Assembly: GCA_900548275.1 (NCBI GenBank)
Contig: URJY01000002.1
Location: forward strand, 124,001-188,000
Source: an uncultured Opitutales bacterium
Lineage (GTDB): Bacteria > Verrucomicrobiota > Verrucomicrobiia > Opitutales > Intestinicryptomonadaceae
Direction: 5' to 3'
DNA length: 64,000 nucleotides
The notes below the pieces were generated by a model. The model ran no database searches. It worked only from the letters and a program-made list of their open reading frames with translations, and was not told where the DNA came from. The first letter of the stretch is position 1; each line of letters starts with the position of its first letter. Position numbers and translations under genes: made by a program. This document shows positions 52,483-60,637 of the stretch, piece after piece.

Positions 52483-53655
52483 ATGGAAAGACATTCTAAA
52501 CCCGATTCCGCAACTATGCAGCGGCTCGACGCGCTCGCGAAAAATCTCCGCGAACGCCGCTTCGAGCAGCTCGGCTACCCGTTCGATCAGGAAACGAGCC
52601 TCAAGGACTACTACCGCTGGCTCGTCGATACGGGGCTTTGCGACCTCACTCTCATCAACGTTGGCGACCCCTACAAAACGCAGTGGGATATGCTCCACAC
52701 CGACGAGTTCGAACGCGCCTGCATCGATTTCGTCGCCGACTCATTCAACTTCGGCGAAGACCACTGGGGCGTGATTTCCAACGGCGGAAGCGACGGCAAT
52801 ATGCACGGCGTGTATTTCGGGCGCAAGACGCTCGAGGCGAAATCGTCCGTGCCGCCCGTGTTGTATGTGTCCGACGAAGCCCACTACTCGGTAAAAAAAC
52901 TCGGCGACATTCTCAATATGGAAACGCGCACAATCCGCGCGCACGAAAACGGTTCGATGGACGTTTCCGACCTCGAAAAAAAGCTCTCGCCCGACCGCCC
53001 CGCGCTCGTTGCGATAGCAATCGGCGGCACGTTCAAGGGCGCGATTGACGACCAGCGGGCAATCGACGAAGTTCTCGAAAAAGTCAAGCCGCCCTTTGTC
53101 TACAAGCACCTCGACGCAGCCCTCTTCGGAGGCTATCTGCCGTTCCTCGACGACCCCAAGGCGCGCGAAATTCTCGACGCGCAAAAGATGAAGTTCGATT
53201 CCGTCGCCGTGTCGGGACACAAATTCTACGGAATGAACGAGCCTGCGGGAATCTTCGTCTGCCGAAAGGAAGCCCTCAGCCACGTACAGAACAATCCCGT
53301 GCCGTATCTCAACGGCGTAATCCCCACCATAAGCTGTTCGAGAAGCGGCTTCGACGCGCTCAAGCTTTTCTGGCGCATATCGACAACGGGCAAAGAGGGA
53401 ATGCGCGAACAGGCAAAACGCGTGCTTGCGAACGCCGAATACTTCCACAATGCGCTCGAAAAACGCGGCGTGAAAACTTGGCGCAATCCGTATTCGAACA
53501 CGGTGATTTTCCGCCGTCCGAAAGACGAAGTCGTGCACAAATACGCGCTGGCGTGCTCCGACGACGAACACTGGGGCAAACTCTCGCACGTTGTGGTTAT
53601 GCAATACTTCACGCCCGAGATGTGCGACAAAATCGCCGACGACATCGCGAAATGA
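52483..53655 (+). CDS. hdc: Histidine decarboxylase, PLP-dependent
   Basis: A 390-residue group II decarboxylase that makes histamine from histidine. WGVISNGGSDGNMHGVYFGRK (about 100-120), SDEAHYSVKKLGDILNM, AIAIGGTFKGAIDD, KHLDAALFGGYLPFL and the PLP lysine in SVAVSGHKFYGMN (Lys247) closely follow the bacterial PLP-type Hdc of about 378 residues. HWGKLSHVVVMQYFTPEMCDKIADDI is the usual end. No histidine/histamine antiporter or regulator is adjacent, so the gene is probably monocistronic; a terminator follows. Serine decarboxylase-like specificity is the main alternative. Confidence 0.85.
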   Translation: MERHSKPDSATMQRLDALAKNLRERRFEQLGYPFDQETSLKDYYRWLVDTGLCDLTLINVGDPYKTQWDMLHTDEFERACIDFVADSFNFGEDHWGVISNGGSDGNMHGVYFGRKTLEAKSSVPPVLYVSDEAHYSVKKLGDILNMETRTIRAHENGSMDVSDLEKKLSPDRPALVAIAIGGTFKGAIDDQRAIDEVLEKVKPPFVYKHLDAALFGGYLPFLDDPKAREILDAQKMKFDSVAVSGHKFYGMNEPAGIFVCRKEALSHVQNNPVPYLNGVIPTISCSRSGFDALKLFWRISTTGKEGMREQAKRVLANAEYFHNALEKRGVKTWRNPYSNTVIFRRPKDEVVHKYALACSDDEHWGKLSHVVVMQYFTPEMCDKIADDIAK

Positions 53656-53706
53656 TTTCGGCGCACCGCCCGTAAAATCCGAAGCCCGCAGGGGCGTCGA
53701 AACGGG

Positions 53707-53750
53707 AAAATCGGGGTTGTTCCGTCAACGGGGGCGACCCCGATTTTTTT
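53707..53750 (+). terminator. Terminator after hdc
   Basis: AAAATCGGGG (53707-53716) pairs with CCCCGATTTT (53738-53747), followed by T residues. The loop of 21 nt contains a small GTTG/CAAC inner stem. Confidence 0.75.
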
Positions 53751-53814
53751 GTCGTCCGCCGACAATCCGCCGAATTGTTTTGCAGTGTTTATTTTTTTCA
53801 TTTTGTCTGTCGCA

Positions 53815-55053
53815 ATGAAAACCTTTCTATTTGCCTTTGCGATAGCCGTTGCGGTTGCGCCGTTTGTCCGCGCGGAAATTCCGCGCGAAAAAATCGACCA
53901 AGCCGAGCGCATTATGTGGTCGCGCTTCTTTCTGCCGCGCACGAATCTCTTCTACGAGTGCCTGACTTCATTCGACGACAAAACCTGCCAAAACCACCTG
54001 CCCACCGCCGACGAAGTGAAACGCCAGTATCCCAACCCCTGCGGCTACGCAACGGGAATGGAGGACTGCGCAATTCTGGGCGGAACCGCGCTCGCCGCAC
54101 TCGCCGACAAATACGAAGCCACCGACGACAAACGCATAGCCGCGCAGGCGAAAAAAGTCCTCGCGGGGCTCGACGATCTCGTGCAACCCGACGGCTTTGT
54201 CGCCCGCGGAATATGCCCCGAAGACGGCAAAAGCGTCTACGCAAATTCGTCGATAGACCAATACACGCACTGCGTGCACGGGCTGTGGAAATACTACCGC
54301 AGCCCGCTTTCCGACGACGCCGACAGGGCGAAAATCAAGGGCGCGATTCTGCGCGTCGCCGAACGCCTGCGCCGAAACGTGAACGAAAAAAACGACTTCG
54401 ACTCCCTGCGCCTCGACGGCAAACGCTGCGCGCTCCGAATCAGCCGCTTCACGTTCGACAGCCCGCACTCCGCCGCAAGGCTGCCGATGATATACGCCGC
54501 CGCGTGGGATGTCTCCAAAGATTCCGACTACCTCGAGCTCTACCGCGGATACATCGAAAAGGCGGTCGCCGTGTCCGAAAAAATCGCGATAAATTCGCAC
54601 ACGCCCATATACTCGTTTTTGCAGATGCAAATTTCACTCGAGCTTCTCCGCGAGCTTGAAACAGACCCCGCGCTGAAGGCGAGAATCTCCGCCCTGATGG
54701 ACAAAGTCGTGGGGCTGTGCCTGCAGCTTTCGCCGAAGTTGGAGAAGCGTTTTGCGGGCACGCAAACCGACACGCTCTACGGCGACTGGCGCAACCCCGA
54801 AAGAATCGAGGTTCGCAACGGCTACAACATCCCCAAGCTCGGACATTCGCGCGACGTGTGGCGCACCGTCCGCGAGACGGGCGAACTTCCGCTAATCGCC
54901 GCCCTCGCGCTGAGCGGGAAAATTCCGCCGCGCATCGGAAAATTTTTCGAGGAAGCCGCCGAAAAAACCGACTACGAGAAGTGCGCAAGCTGCGGCGTAC
55001 TCTTCCACTGGGCTGCGTACTGGACTGCGCAAAAGCAAAAGCTCGGCAAATGA
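53815..55053 (+). CDS. Secreted helical protein of unknown function, possible glycan-active (alpha/alpha) barrel
   Basis: A 412-residue exported protein: MKTFLFAFAIAVAVAPFVRAE signal peptide with RAE cleavage context. The mature part is rich in amphipathic helices and aromatic residues: MEDCAILGGTALAALADKYEATDD, LAGLDDLVQPDGFVARGICPEDGK, DQYTHCVHGLWKYYRSPLSD and IPKLGHSRDVWRTVRETGELPLIAALAL. The regular helix pairs and the YTHCVHGLW / DSLRLDGKRC segments recall (alpha/alpha)6 toroid enzymes such as unsaturated glucuronyl hydrolases or polysaccharide lyases. I do not recognise a defined family. Stop is 16 nt from the convergent regulator gene. Confidence 0.6.
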   Translation: MKTFLFAFAIAVAVAPFVRAEIPREKIDQAERIMWSRFFLPRTNLFYECLTSFDDKTCQNHLPTADEVKRQYPNPCGYATGMEDCAILGGTALAALADKYEATDDKRIAAQAKKVLAGLDDLVQPDGFVARGICPEDGKSVYANSSIDQYTHCVHGLWKYYRSPLSDDADRAKIKGAILRVAERLRRNVNEKNDFDSLRLDGKRCALRISRFTFDSPHSAARLPMIYAAAWDVSKDSDYLELYRGYIEKAVAVSEKIAINSHTPIYSFLQMQISLELLRELETDPALKARISALMDKVVGLCLQLSPKLEKRFAGTQTDTLYGDWRNPERIEVRNGYNIPKLGHSRDVWRTVRETGELPLIAALALSGKIPPRIGKFFEEAAEKTDYEKCASCGVLFHWAAYWTAQKQKLGK

Positions 55054-55069
55054 CGCCGACGCGCCCGCA

Positions 55070-56629
55070 CTACTTTTTCGGCATTTTGAAAGACTTCGGC
55101 GCAATGCCGAGCTGCGCTATCTTGTAGTTTAAAATCCGGCGCGAAACCGAAAGCTGGCGCGCCGCCGCCGAAGCGTTGCCGCCGTTTGCGGCGAGAACTT
55201 CGACGATTATTTCGCGCTCGAATTCGGCGACCATTTTGGCGAAGTCGATATTCTCCTCGGTCTTGAGCTTCGAAGTGTTCGTAGACTGCGGAGTCTGGAG
55301 CGACGGCGGCAGGTCGGATTCCGTTATCGACTGCCCCGCGGCGATAATCACCGCGCGTTCGATGCAGTTTTCAAGCTCTCGCACGTTGCTCGGCCAGTGG
55401 TAGGCGCAAAGCATATTCATCGCGCCCGCACTGATTGATGTTACCTTTTTTTCGCGCAGTCTTGCGTGTTTTTGCAGAAAGAATTTCGCGAGCGCGGGAA
55501 TGTCCCTGCGGCGTTGGCGCAGCGACGGAACGGAGATTGTGAATATCGAAATCTGATAGTAGAAATCGGGACGTATGATTCCGTCGCGCATGCGCCCCTC
55601 CAAATCGCCCGAAGTTGACGCTATTATGCGCGCGGTCGAACGCCTTGTCTCCGAGCCGCCGAAGCGCGAGTATTCGCCCGAAGCCAGATATTTCAGCAGC
55701 TTTATTTGAAGCGGTTTGCCGATAAGCCCTATCGAATCGAGATAGACAATGCCGCCGTCCGCCTTTTCCAGCAATCCCGCGCGCGGCGGATTTTCCGAGC
55801 CGAAAAGCGCCGCGTCGATGAGCGAATCGCGCATTGTGGAACAGTCGAGAATTTCGAGCGGCTTCTCCTTCCAACGCGGATAATTCGCGATTGCGCGCAT
55901 TGCGAAATCCTTTCCCGCGCCGACCTCGCCGCGAATCAAAACGTGCGCCGAGCCCTCGCCCGCCTTGGCGATTAGCTCGTATGTCTTTATCATTGCGGCG
56001 GTGTTGCCGATGGCGTTTTCGGGGCGCAGCTGGCTGTCGATTTTGTTGCGCAGTTCGCGGTTTTCGATGTTGAGTTTTTCGGTTTCCTCGCGCTCCAGAA
56101 AGAGCACGGTTACGGCGTCGGAAATGATGTTTGCGATTGTCTCGAGCAGCTTGAGGTCGCGGTCGAGGGCGTATTTTGTGGGATTGACCCTGTCGATGCT
56201 GAGCGTGCCGATTACGTTGCCCCTGTTGAAGACGGGAACGCACAGAAACGCCGTCTTGCCGCTCATCGGGCGGCTCATCGTGCGGTTGAGGAAGTCGGGG
56301 CTTTGCGAAATGTCGGGCACTACGCGCGAGACTCCGCGCGCCGCGACGTCGCCCGTAATGCCCTCGCCCATTCGGTACACGCCGCGCCTGCGCTCGTCGT
56401 CGCTCAGTCCGTGGGAGGCGCAGATTGTCAGCAGGTCGCCCTTGCGCAGGGTTACCGTCCCGCGCGTGAGGTTCATACGCTTGAACAGAATGTCGAGCAC
56501 CTCGCCGAGCAGCAGCGAAACGTCCTTCATTCTCACGACGGTCTTGCTGATGTCGTGGAGAACCGACACAACCAGTCCGCGTCCGCCGTTTTCCGATTCT
56601 GTCGCAACTGTGTTTTTGCGCGAAACCAT
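55070..56629 (-). CDS. NtrC/NifA-type AAA+ regulator lacking GAFTGA, with GAF domain
   Basis: A 519-residue regulator. Residues about 20-180 form a GAF sensor (LLLGEVLDILFKRMNLTRGTVTL, MSGKTAFLCVPVFNRGNVIGTLSIDR), 206-430 the AAA+ domain, and 485-510 a Fis-type HTH (NGGNASAAARQLSVSRRILNYKI). Walker A is GEVGAGKD (234-241). The region that should hold ESELFGHxxGAFTGA reads DAALFGSENPPRAGLLEKADGG (272-292), so the sigma-54 contact loop is missing. Walker B ends LDS (297-299) instead of LDE, losing the catalytic glutamate. It therefore probably does not open sigma-54 promoters and may act as a TyrR-like or ATP-sensing regulator. Divergent from the HAD gene. Confidence 0.85.
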   Translation of the reverse strand: MVSRKNTVATESENGGRGLVVSVLHDISKTVVRMKDVSLLLGEVLDILFKRMNLTRGTVTLRKGDLLTICASHGLSDDERRRGVYRMGEGITGDVAARGVSRVVPDISQSPDFLNRTMSRPMSGKTAFLCVPVFNRGNVIGTLSIDRVNPTKYALDRDLKLLETIANIISDAVTVLFLEREETEKLNIENRELRNKIDSQLRPENAIGNTAAMIKTYELIAKAGEGSAHVLIRGEVGAGKDFAMRAIANYPRWKEKPLEILDCSTMRDSLIDAALFGSENPPRAGLLEKADGGIVYLDSIGLIGKPLQIKLLKYLASGEYSRFGGSETRRSTARIIASTSGDLEGRMRDGIIRPDFYYQISIFTISVPSLRQRRRDIPALAKFFLQKHARLREKKVTSISAGAMNMLCAYHWPSNVRELENCIERAVIIAAGQSITESDLPPSLQTPQSTNTSKLKTEENIDFAKMVAEFEREIIVEVLAANGGNASAAARQLSVSRRILNYKIAQLGIAPKSFKMPKK

Positions 56630-56712
56630 AGAAATTTTACATATCCGCCGATAATCGAAAAAATCGAAGATACTTGCAAAGAAAAAAACATTCTGTTTTC
56701 ATCGCGTGCGTA

Positions 56713-57750
56713 ATGAATGCAAAGTCCGACACAACAATCCGCAAAAGCAACGTGATAGCCTGCGTCTGGGATTTCGACAAAACCCTAATCCCCGGATATA
56801 TGCAAACGCCGATTTTCAGGGAATACGACATCGACGAAAAGCTCTTTTGGCGCGAAGTCAATATGCTGCCCGCAATCTACGCAAAGCGCGGGATACGCGT
56901 CGCCCCCGAGACTGTCTACCTCAACCACCTGTTGAGCTTCGTCAAAAACGGCTACATGCAGGGGCTGAGCAACGCAAAGCTGCGCGAACTCGGCGGAGAA
57001 CTCGAATTTTGCAACGGTCTGCCGACGTTCTTCGACGACCTGCGCAGGACGGTTTCGGACATCGCAAAATCGCGCAACGTCGACATTTCGCTCGAGCACT
57101 ATATCGTAAGCACGGGGCTTTCCGAAATGATACGCGGCAGTGCCGTCGCGCCGCACGTAGACGGAATTTTCGGCTGCGAGTTCATCGAAGAACCGCTCCC
57201 GCCCTACTTCACTAAGCAGCCCGAATTCGACCTCGATTCGCTCTCGAAGCAAATCAACCAAATCGGAATGATTGTAGACAACACAATCAAAACGCGCTTC
57301 ATTTTCGAAATCAACAAGGGCACGAACAAAAACCCCGCAATCGACGTAAACTCGCACATCGCCCCAGAAGACAGGCGCGTGCCGATTCGCAATATGATTT
57401 ACATCGCCGACGGCCCGAGCGACGTTCCCGTGTTCTCGGTGGTGCGCAAGGGCGGCGGCAAGGCGTTCGCCGTCTACAGCAAGGGCAGCCGCCCCGAATT
57501 CGCCCAAAACGACATGCTTCTGGAAACCGACCGAATCGACGCGTACGGGCCGAATGACTATACATGCGAATCGTCCACGGCAATCTGGCTGAAAATGCAC
57601 GTCGAGAAAATCTGCGACCGCATAATCTCGGAGATAGACGAAGCCCTCGAAACGCGGCTCGGCAAAGTTCCGCACCACATCCACAACCCGAAGTCGAAGG
57701 ACGACATCCCGCCCGAAACGCTCAAACAGACCTCTTTGCCCCTGCAATAA
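56713..57750 (+). CDS. HAD-superfamily phosphatase-like protein
   Basis: A 345-residue protein with HAD motif I CVWDFDKTLIPG (Asp20, Asp22), motif II HYIVSTGLSEMI and motif IV NMIYIADGPSDVPVFSVVRKGGGKAFAVY, all in order. The cap is inserted after motif I (EYDIDEKLFWREVNMLPAIY...). A 90-residue tail follows motif IV (WLKMHVEKICDRIISEIDEAL). Related to phosphoserine-phosphatase-like HADs, but the substrate is unknown. An upstream TTG start would add 13 residues; ATG 56713 is favoured. Its 3' end overlaps the convergent membrane-protein gene by 29 nt. Confidence 0.8.
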   Translation: MNAKSDTTIRKSNVIACVWDFDKTLIPGYMQTPIFREYDIDEKLFWREVNMLPAIYAKRGIRVAPETVYLNHLLSFVKNGYMQGLSNAKLRELGGELEFCNGLPTFFDDLRRTVSDIAKSRNVDISLEHYIVSTGLSEMIRGSAVAPHVDGIFGCEFIEEPLPPYFTKQPEFDLDSLSKQINQIGMIVDNTIKTRFIFEINKGTNKNPAIDVNSHIAPEDRRVPIRNMIYIADGPSDVPVFSVVRKGGGKAFAVYSKGSRPEFAQNDMLLETDRIDAYGPNDYTCESSTAIWLKMHVEKICDRIISEIDEALETRLGKVPHHIHNPKSKDDIPPETLKQTSLPLQ

Positions 57751-58618
57751 GAAACGGAAAATACGCCGTAATCAGCGAGATTTTCCAGAAACGGAATTTG
57801 CCGTCTTCGGTGAAAACGCCGTCGTCCTCCCATCGGCGGACGGGGTTTGTCAGACCGCTTTTTTCGCTTGCGGCAATCTCGGCGTTGACGGCGCGGTTGA
57901 GGTCGTCGAACGGCGCGCAAATGCGCTTCGCGGGAGCTTTCCCCGACTTCTCCAAGCGTTGCGCGTGCAGCTTCAGAAGCGCGACGGGGTCGGAAACAAA
58001 CGAATGGTTTTCGGGCGCGTAGTTTTCGGGATAGTCGAATCCGTTCGGGATGTTCCGCGACTCGGTCAGCAGAACCGTTCCGTCCTCCAAAACGGTTTTA
58101 GCCGAAGCAACCATCGTCGAACCGTCGCCGAACGGAAATATTACGCAAAGGCGCGCGTTTCCGCCGTCGAACGTTGTCGCGAGCTGCGACAGTTCGAGCT
58201 CCTGATCTATCTTCATCTCGAACGAGCCGCTCTTTTTGTAGCCCGCGGCTTCTATCCGCCGCATCAAATCGGCGTATTTGGGCGAATCCATCCACGCGTC
58301 GTCAACTGGGTCGAAGCGCGGCGGGATGTCTTCGCCGAAATTTTCCGAGCAAATCACAATCCAAGAATAGGCGGTAATAACGAGAAAATACAGCGCAGCT
58401 CCGCAAAACAAAAGCACGCCGAAATCGCGCTCCAACCCGAAAAATTCGAGGCACGCAGCCCCCGAAAACGAGTAGAACAACACGCCGAGCCAGCGGCGCA
58501 AAAACAAAAGCTTCGGACAGTATCCGCCGCAGGCGGCAAGTCTGCCAACAAAAATCATCGCGCCGAACAACGCGATGATTGTCAAATTTACGGAACTGTC
58601 AAAAAGCCCTTCGAGCAT
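57722..58618 (-). CDS. Membrane protein of unknown function
   Basis: A 298-residue protein. Three or four hydrophobic helices lie in the first 95 residues (LTIIALFGAMIFVGRLAA, WLGVLFYSFSGAACLEFF, VLLFCGAALYFLVITAYSWIVI). A soluble alpha-beta domain of about 150 residues follows (YKKSGSFEMKIDQELELSQLATTFDGGNARLCVIFPFGDG), then a last hydrophobic stretch at the C-terminus (FWKISLITAYFPFLIAG). The soluble domain has no recognised motif. It stands alone between dnaN and the HAD gene, convergent with the latter. Confidence 0.65.
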   Translation of the reverse strand: MLEGLFDSSVNLTIIALFGAMIFVGRLAACGGYCPKLLFLRRWLGVLFYSFSGAACLEFFGLERDFGVLLFCGAALYFLVITAYSWIVICSENFGEDIPPRFDPVDDAWMDSPKYADLMRRIEAAGYKKSGSFEMKIDQELELSQLATTFDGGNARLCVIFPFGDGSTMVASAKTVLEDGTVLLTESRNIPNGFDYPENYAPENHSFVSDPVALLKLHAQRLEKSGKAPAKRICAPFDDLNRAVNAEIAASEKSGLTNPVRRWEDDGVFTEDGKFRFWKISLITAYFPFLIAGAKRSV

Positions 58619-58688
58619 TTTTAGTAGAACATCGACGGCGCGCCGACATCCGAAAAAACGAACGCCGACCGCCGCATTTCGGCAATCC

Positions 58689-59813
58689 CTAAATTCTCAG
58701 CGGCATTACGACGCACATAAAGTTGTCGAGCGTCTTGAATACGCCGGGGCTCATTTCGTCTTTGAATTCGAAGAATACTTCGTCTTTCGAAATGCTGCCC
58801 AACGGCTGCTTGAGGAAGTCGGGGTTGAAACCTATCTGGATTTCGGGGCCCGCGTATTCGATTTCGATTGCCTGCTTCGCGTCGCCCTCCGCACTGCGCG
58901 TGGAGATTTCGAGCGAATTTTCCGACATGCGCAACCTCACCGAGTTCTGCTTGTCGCTTGCCATAATCGCAACGCGGTTGACTGTTTCGAGCATCAGCTC
59001 GCGATCGACCTTAATGCGCTGTTCGGCTTCCTTGGGGATAACCTGCTTGTAGTTCGGATAGCTGCCTTCTACAATCTTCGAAACCAGATATATCGAGCCG
59101 ACAAGACCGCTTTCGGAGGCGTCGCTGCCGACGTCGATGTCGAACGCAACCTGACGTTCGTTGAAGCTGATTTTTGCTACCTTGCCCTGCGCCAAGAGCT
59201 TTTCAAGCTCGCCGACAGTCTTTGCGGGAAGGATTACGCTGCCTTCGTCTTCGTGCTCGATTTTCATATCGCGCGAGACGAGAGCCATTCTCTTGCCGTC
59301 GGTCGCCACGAGGGTAAGCTTGCCTTCCGAGAAATTGAAGAAAACGCTGTTGAGAATGTAGCGGTTTTCGTCCGAGCTTTTCGCATACGAAACCGAGCGG
59401 AGCATATTCAGAAGTTCCTGAGGAGGAAGCTCGTAGCTGTGTTGGTCTACAAAACTCGGGAGCGCGGGGAACTCTTCGGCGCGCAGACCGTTGAGCTTCG
59501 ACGAGAAGCCGCCCGACTTCACGCTTGCAACCTGTCCGTCGCCGCTTTCGAGCGTGATTTCCTGCTGGGGAGCCGCGCCGATAATCTGCGCGAATTTCTT
59601 TACGGGAAGAGTGATTTCGCCGTCGCTTTCGACTTCCGCCTTTATCGAGCAGCGAATGCCCAAGTCGAGGTTCGTGGTCGTAAGCGTTACCAAGTTGCCT
59701 TCCGCCTTGATAAGTACGTTGTTGAGAACGGCGTTCGGCGGCTTCGAACTTACAACGTTCGCAACCTGACGCAAGCCCATTGCAAAATGCTCTTTATTGA
59801 TTTTAAACTTCAT
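58689..59813 (-). CDS. dnaN: DNA polymerase III beta sliding clamp
   Basis: A 374-residue DnaN. MKFKINKEHFAMGLRQVANVVSSKPPNAVLNNVLIKAEG is the typical first domain start; KKFAQIIGAAPQQEITLE, ATDGKRMALVSRDM, SGLVGSIYLVSKIVEGSYPNYKQVIP and the C-terminal NFMCVVMPLRI (the VMPLRI hydrophobic pocket end) confirm it. AAGGGAAG lies about 7 nt before the ATG. The gene is not next to dnaA or recF here. A 16-bp palindrome lies upstream. Confidence 0.97.
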   Translation of the reverse strand: MKFKINKEHFAMGLRQVANVVSSKPPNAVLNNVLIKAEGNLVTLTTTNLDLGIRCSIKAEVESDGEITLPVKKFAQIIGAAPQQEITLESGDGQVASVKSGGFSSKLNGLRAEEFPALPSFVDQHSYELPPQELLNMLRSVSYAKSSDENRYILNSVFFNFSEGKLTLVATDGKRMALVSRDMKIEHEDEGSVILPAKTVGELEKLLAQGKVAKISFNERQVAFDIDVGSDASESGLVGSIYLVSKIVEGSYPNYKQVIPKEAEQRIKVDRELMLETVNRVAIMASDKQNSVRLRMSENSLEISTRSAEGDAKQAIEIEYAGPEIQIGFNPDFLKQPLGSISKDEVFFEFKDEMSPGVFKTLDNFMCVVMPLRI

Positions 59814-59882
59814 ATTCAGACACTTCCCTTATTGTTTCGCGGAAGCGGCGGCACGCCGTTCCGCACAGTGGGTTTTAATATT

Positions 59883-59898
59883 CTATATACGTATATAG
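59883..59898. promoter_or_regulatory. 16-bp perfect palindrome upstream of dnaN
   Basis: CTATATACGTATATAG reads identically on both strands and ends about 70 nt before the dnaN ATG. It contains TATATA, which could serve as a -10 box, so it may be an operator overlapping the dnaN promoter. No DnaA box was seen nearby. Confidence 0.45.
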
Positions 59899-59932
59899 GG
59901 GAAACGCGCGAAAAATCCAGCCAAAACTTGAA

Positions 59933-60364
59933 TTATTCCGCGCCCTCTAGAAATTCGAGCCCGACAATCTTGCCGTTTTCGGATTTAATTCTGCGGTAGT
60001 AGCAACCGAAACGCGCCTGACCGTTTTTGTTCTTGGTGTGGCACGAGCCTTTGCCCTTGAGACGAACCTTGTAGACAATGGAGTTCTGCTCGCAGTTGAC
60101 GAGAATGTCGACGATTTCGAGGAAGTCGCCGCTCGTCTTGCCCTTAATCCAAAGCTCGTTGCGCGACGTGCTCCAGAACGTCGCCATGCCCTCCTTGACG
60201 GCGGTTTCGAGCGCGAGTTTGTTGACGTAGCCGATGATGAGAACTTCGCCCGTATCGGCACACTGCGCAACCGCGGGAATGACATCCTCGGAACACTGTG
60301 CGATTTTCTTAAGCTTTGTAAAATCGAGCTGTAAATTCAAACCTTCTTCAATTTCTTTACTCAT
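59933..60364 (-). CDS. hisI: Phosphoribosyl-AMP cyclohydrolase
   Basis: A 143-residue HisI, which opens the purine ring of phosphoribosyl-AMP in histidine synthesis. VIPAVAQCADTGEVLIIGYVNKLAL (about 28-52), ATFWSTSRNELWIKGKTSG, the metal cysteine in VNCEQNSIVYKV, and KGSCHTKNKNGQARFGCYYRR with its paired cysteines are the family motifs. ATG 60362-60364. It lacks the HisE (PRA-PH) half found in fused HisIE proteins. No other his genes are in the window. Confidence 0.93.
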   Translation of the reverse strand: MSKEIEEGLNLQLDFTKLKKIAQCSEDVIPAVAQCADTGEVLIIGYVNKLALETAVKEGMATFWSTSRNELWIKGKTSGDFLEIVDILVNCEQNSIVYKVRLKGKGSCHTKNKNGQARFGCYYRRIKSENGKIVGLEFLEGAE

Positions 60365-60453
60365 ACCGCCGATAATGCGACAACAGGCGGCGATTTCAAC
60401 ACAAAAATTGCGCCTCCGCCGACCCCCGAACGAAAAAAAAGCGAGCAAGACGC

Positions 60454-60483
60454 TTGACAAAACGCCCCCGAAAGTGAGATAAG
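60454..60483 (+). promoter_or_regulatory. tRNA-Val promoter
   Basis: TTGACA at 60454-60459, 18-nt spacer, GATAAG at 60478-60483, about 20 nt before the mature tRNA 5' end. Confidence 0.6.
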
Positions 60484-60504
60484 AAAAAGACGATAAGCCA
60501 ATGC

Positions 60505-60581
60505 GGGGATATAGCTCAGTTGGTTAGAGCATCTGCATCACACGCAGAGGGTCCTCGGTTCGAGTCCGAGTATCCCCACCA
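60505..60581 (+). tRNA. tRNA-Val (anticodon CAC)
   Basis: A 77-nt cloverleaf with acceptor stem GGGGATA/TATCCCC and D-arm AGCTCAGTTGGTTAGAGC. The anticodon stem is TCTGC/GCAGA with loop ATCACAC, giving anticodon CAC. The T-arm is CCTCGGTTCGAGTCCGAG, and the 3' CCA is encoded. Anticodon CAC reads the valine codon GUG. Flanked by its own promoter and terminator. Confidence 0.95.
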
Positions 60582-60596
60582 TTGCATTTCCGAACG

Positions 60597-60621
60597 GCGC
60601 GGGCAAAGACGCGCTTTTTTT
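60597..60621 (+). terminator. tRNA-Val terminator
   Basis: GCGCG (60597-60601), 8-nt loop, CGCGC (60610-60614), then seven T residues. Confidence 0.7.
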
Positions 60622-60637
60622 GTGCCAATGCGCCGCG

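Noticed and set aside
58689..59813. Replication origin near dnaN
   Set aside because: No DnaA boxes, no dnaA, and no AT-rich unwinding cluster in the adjacent gaps.
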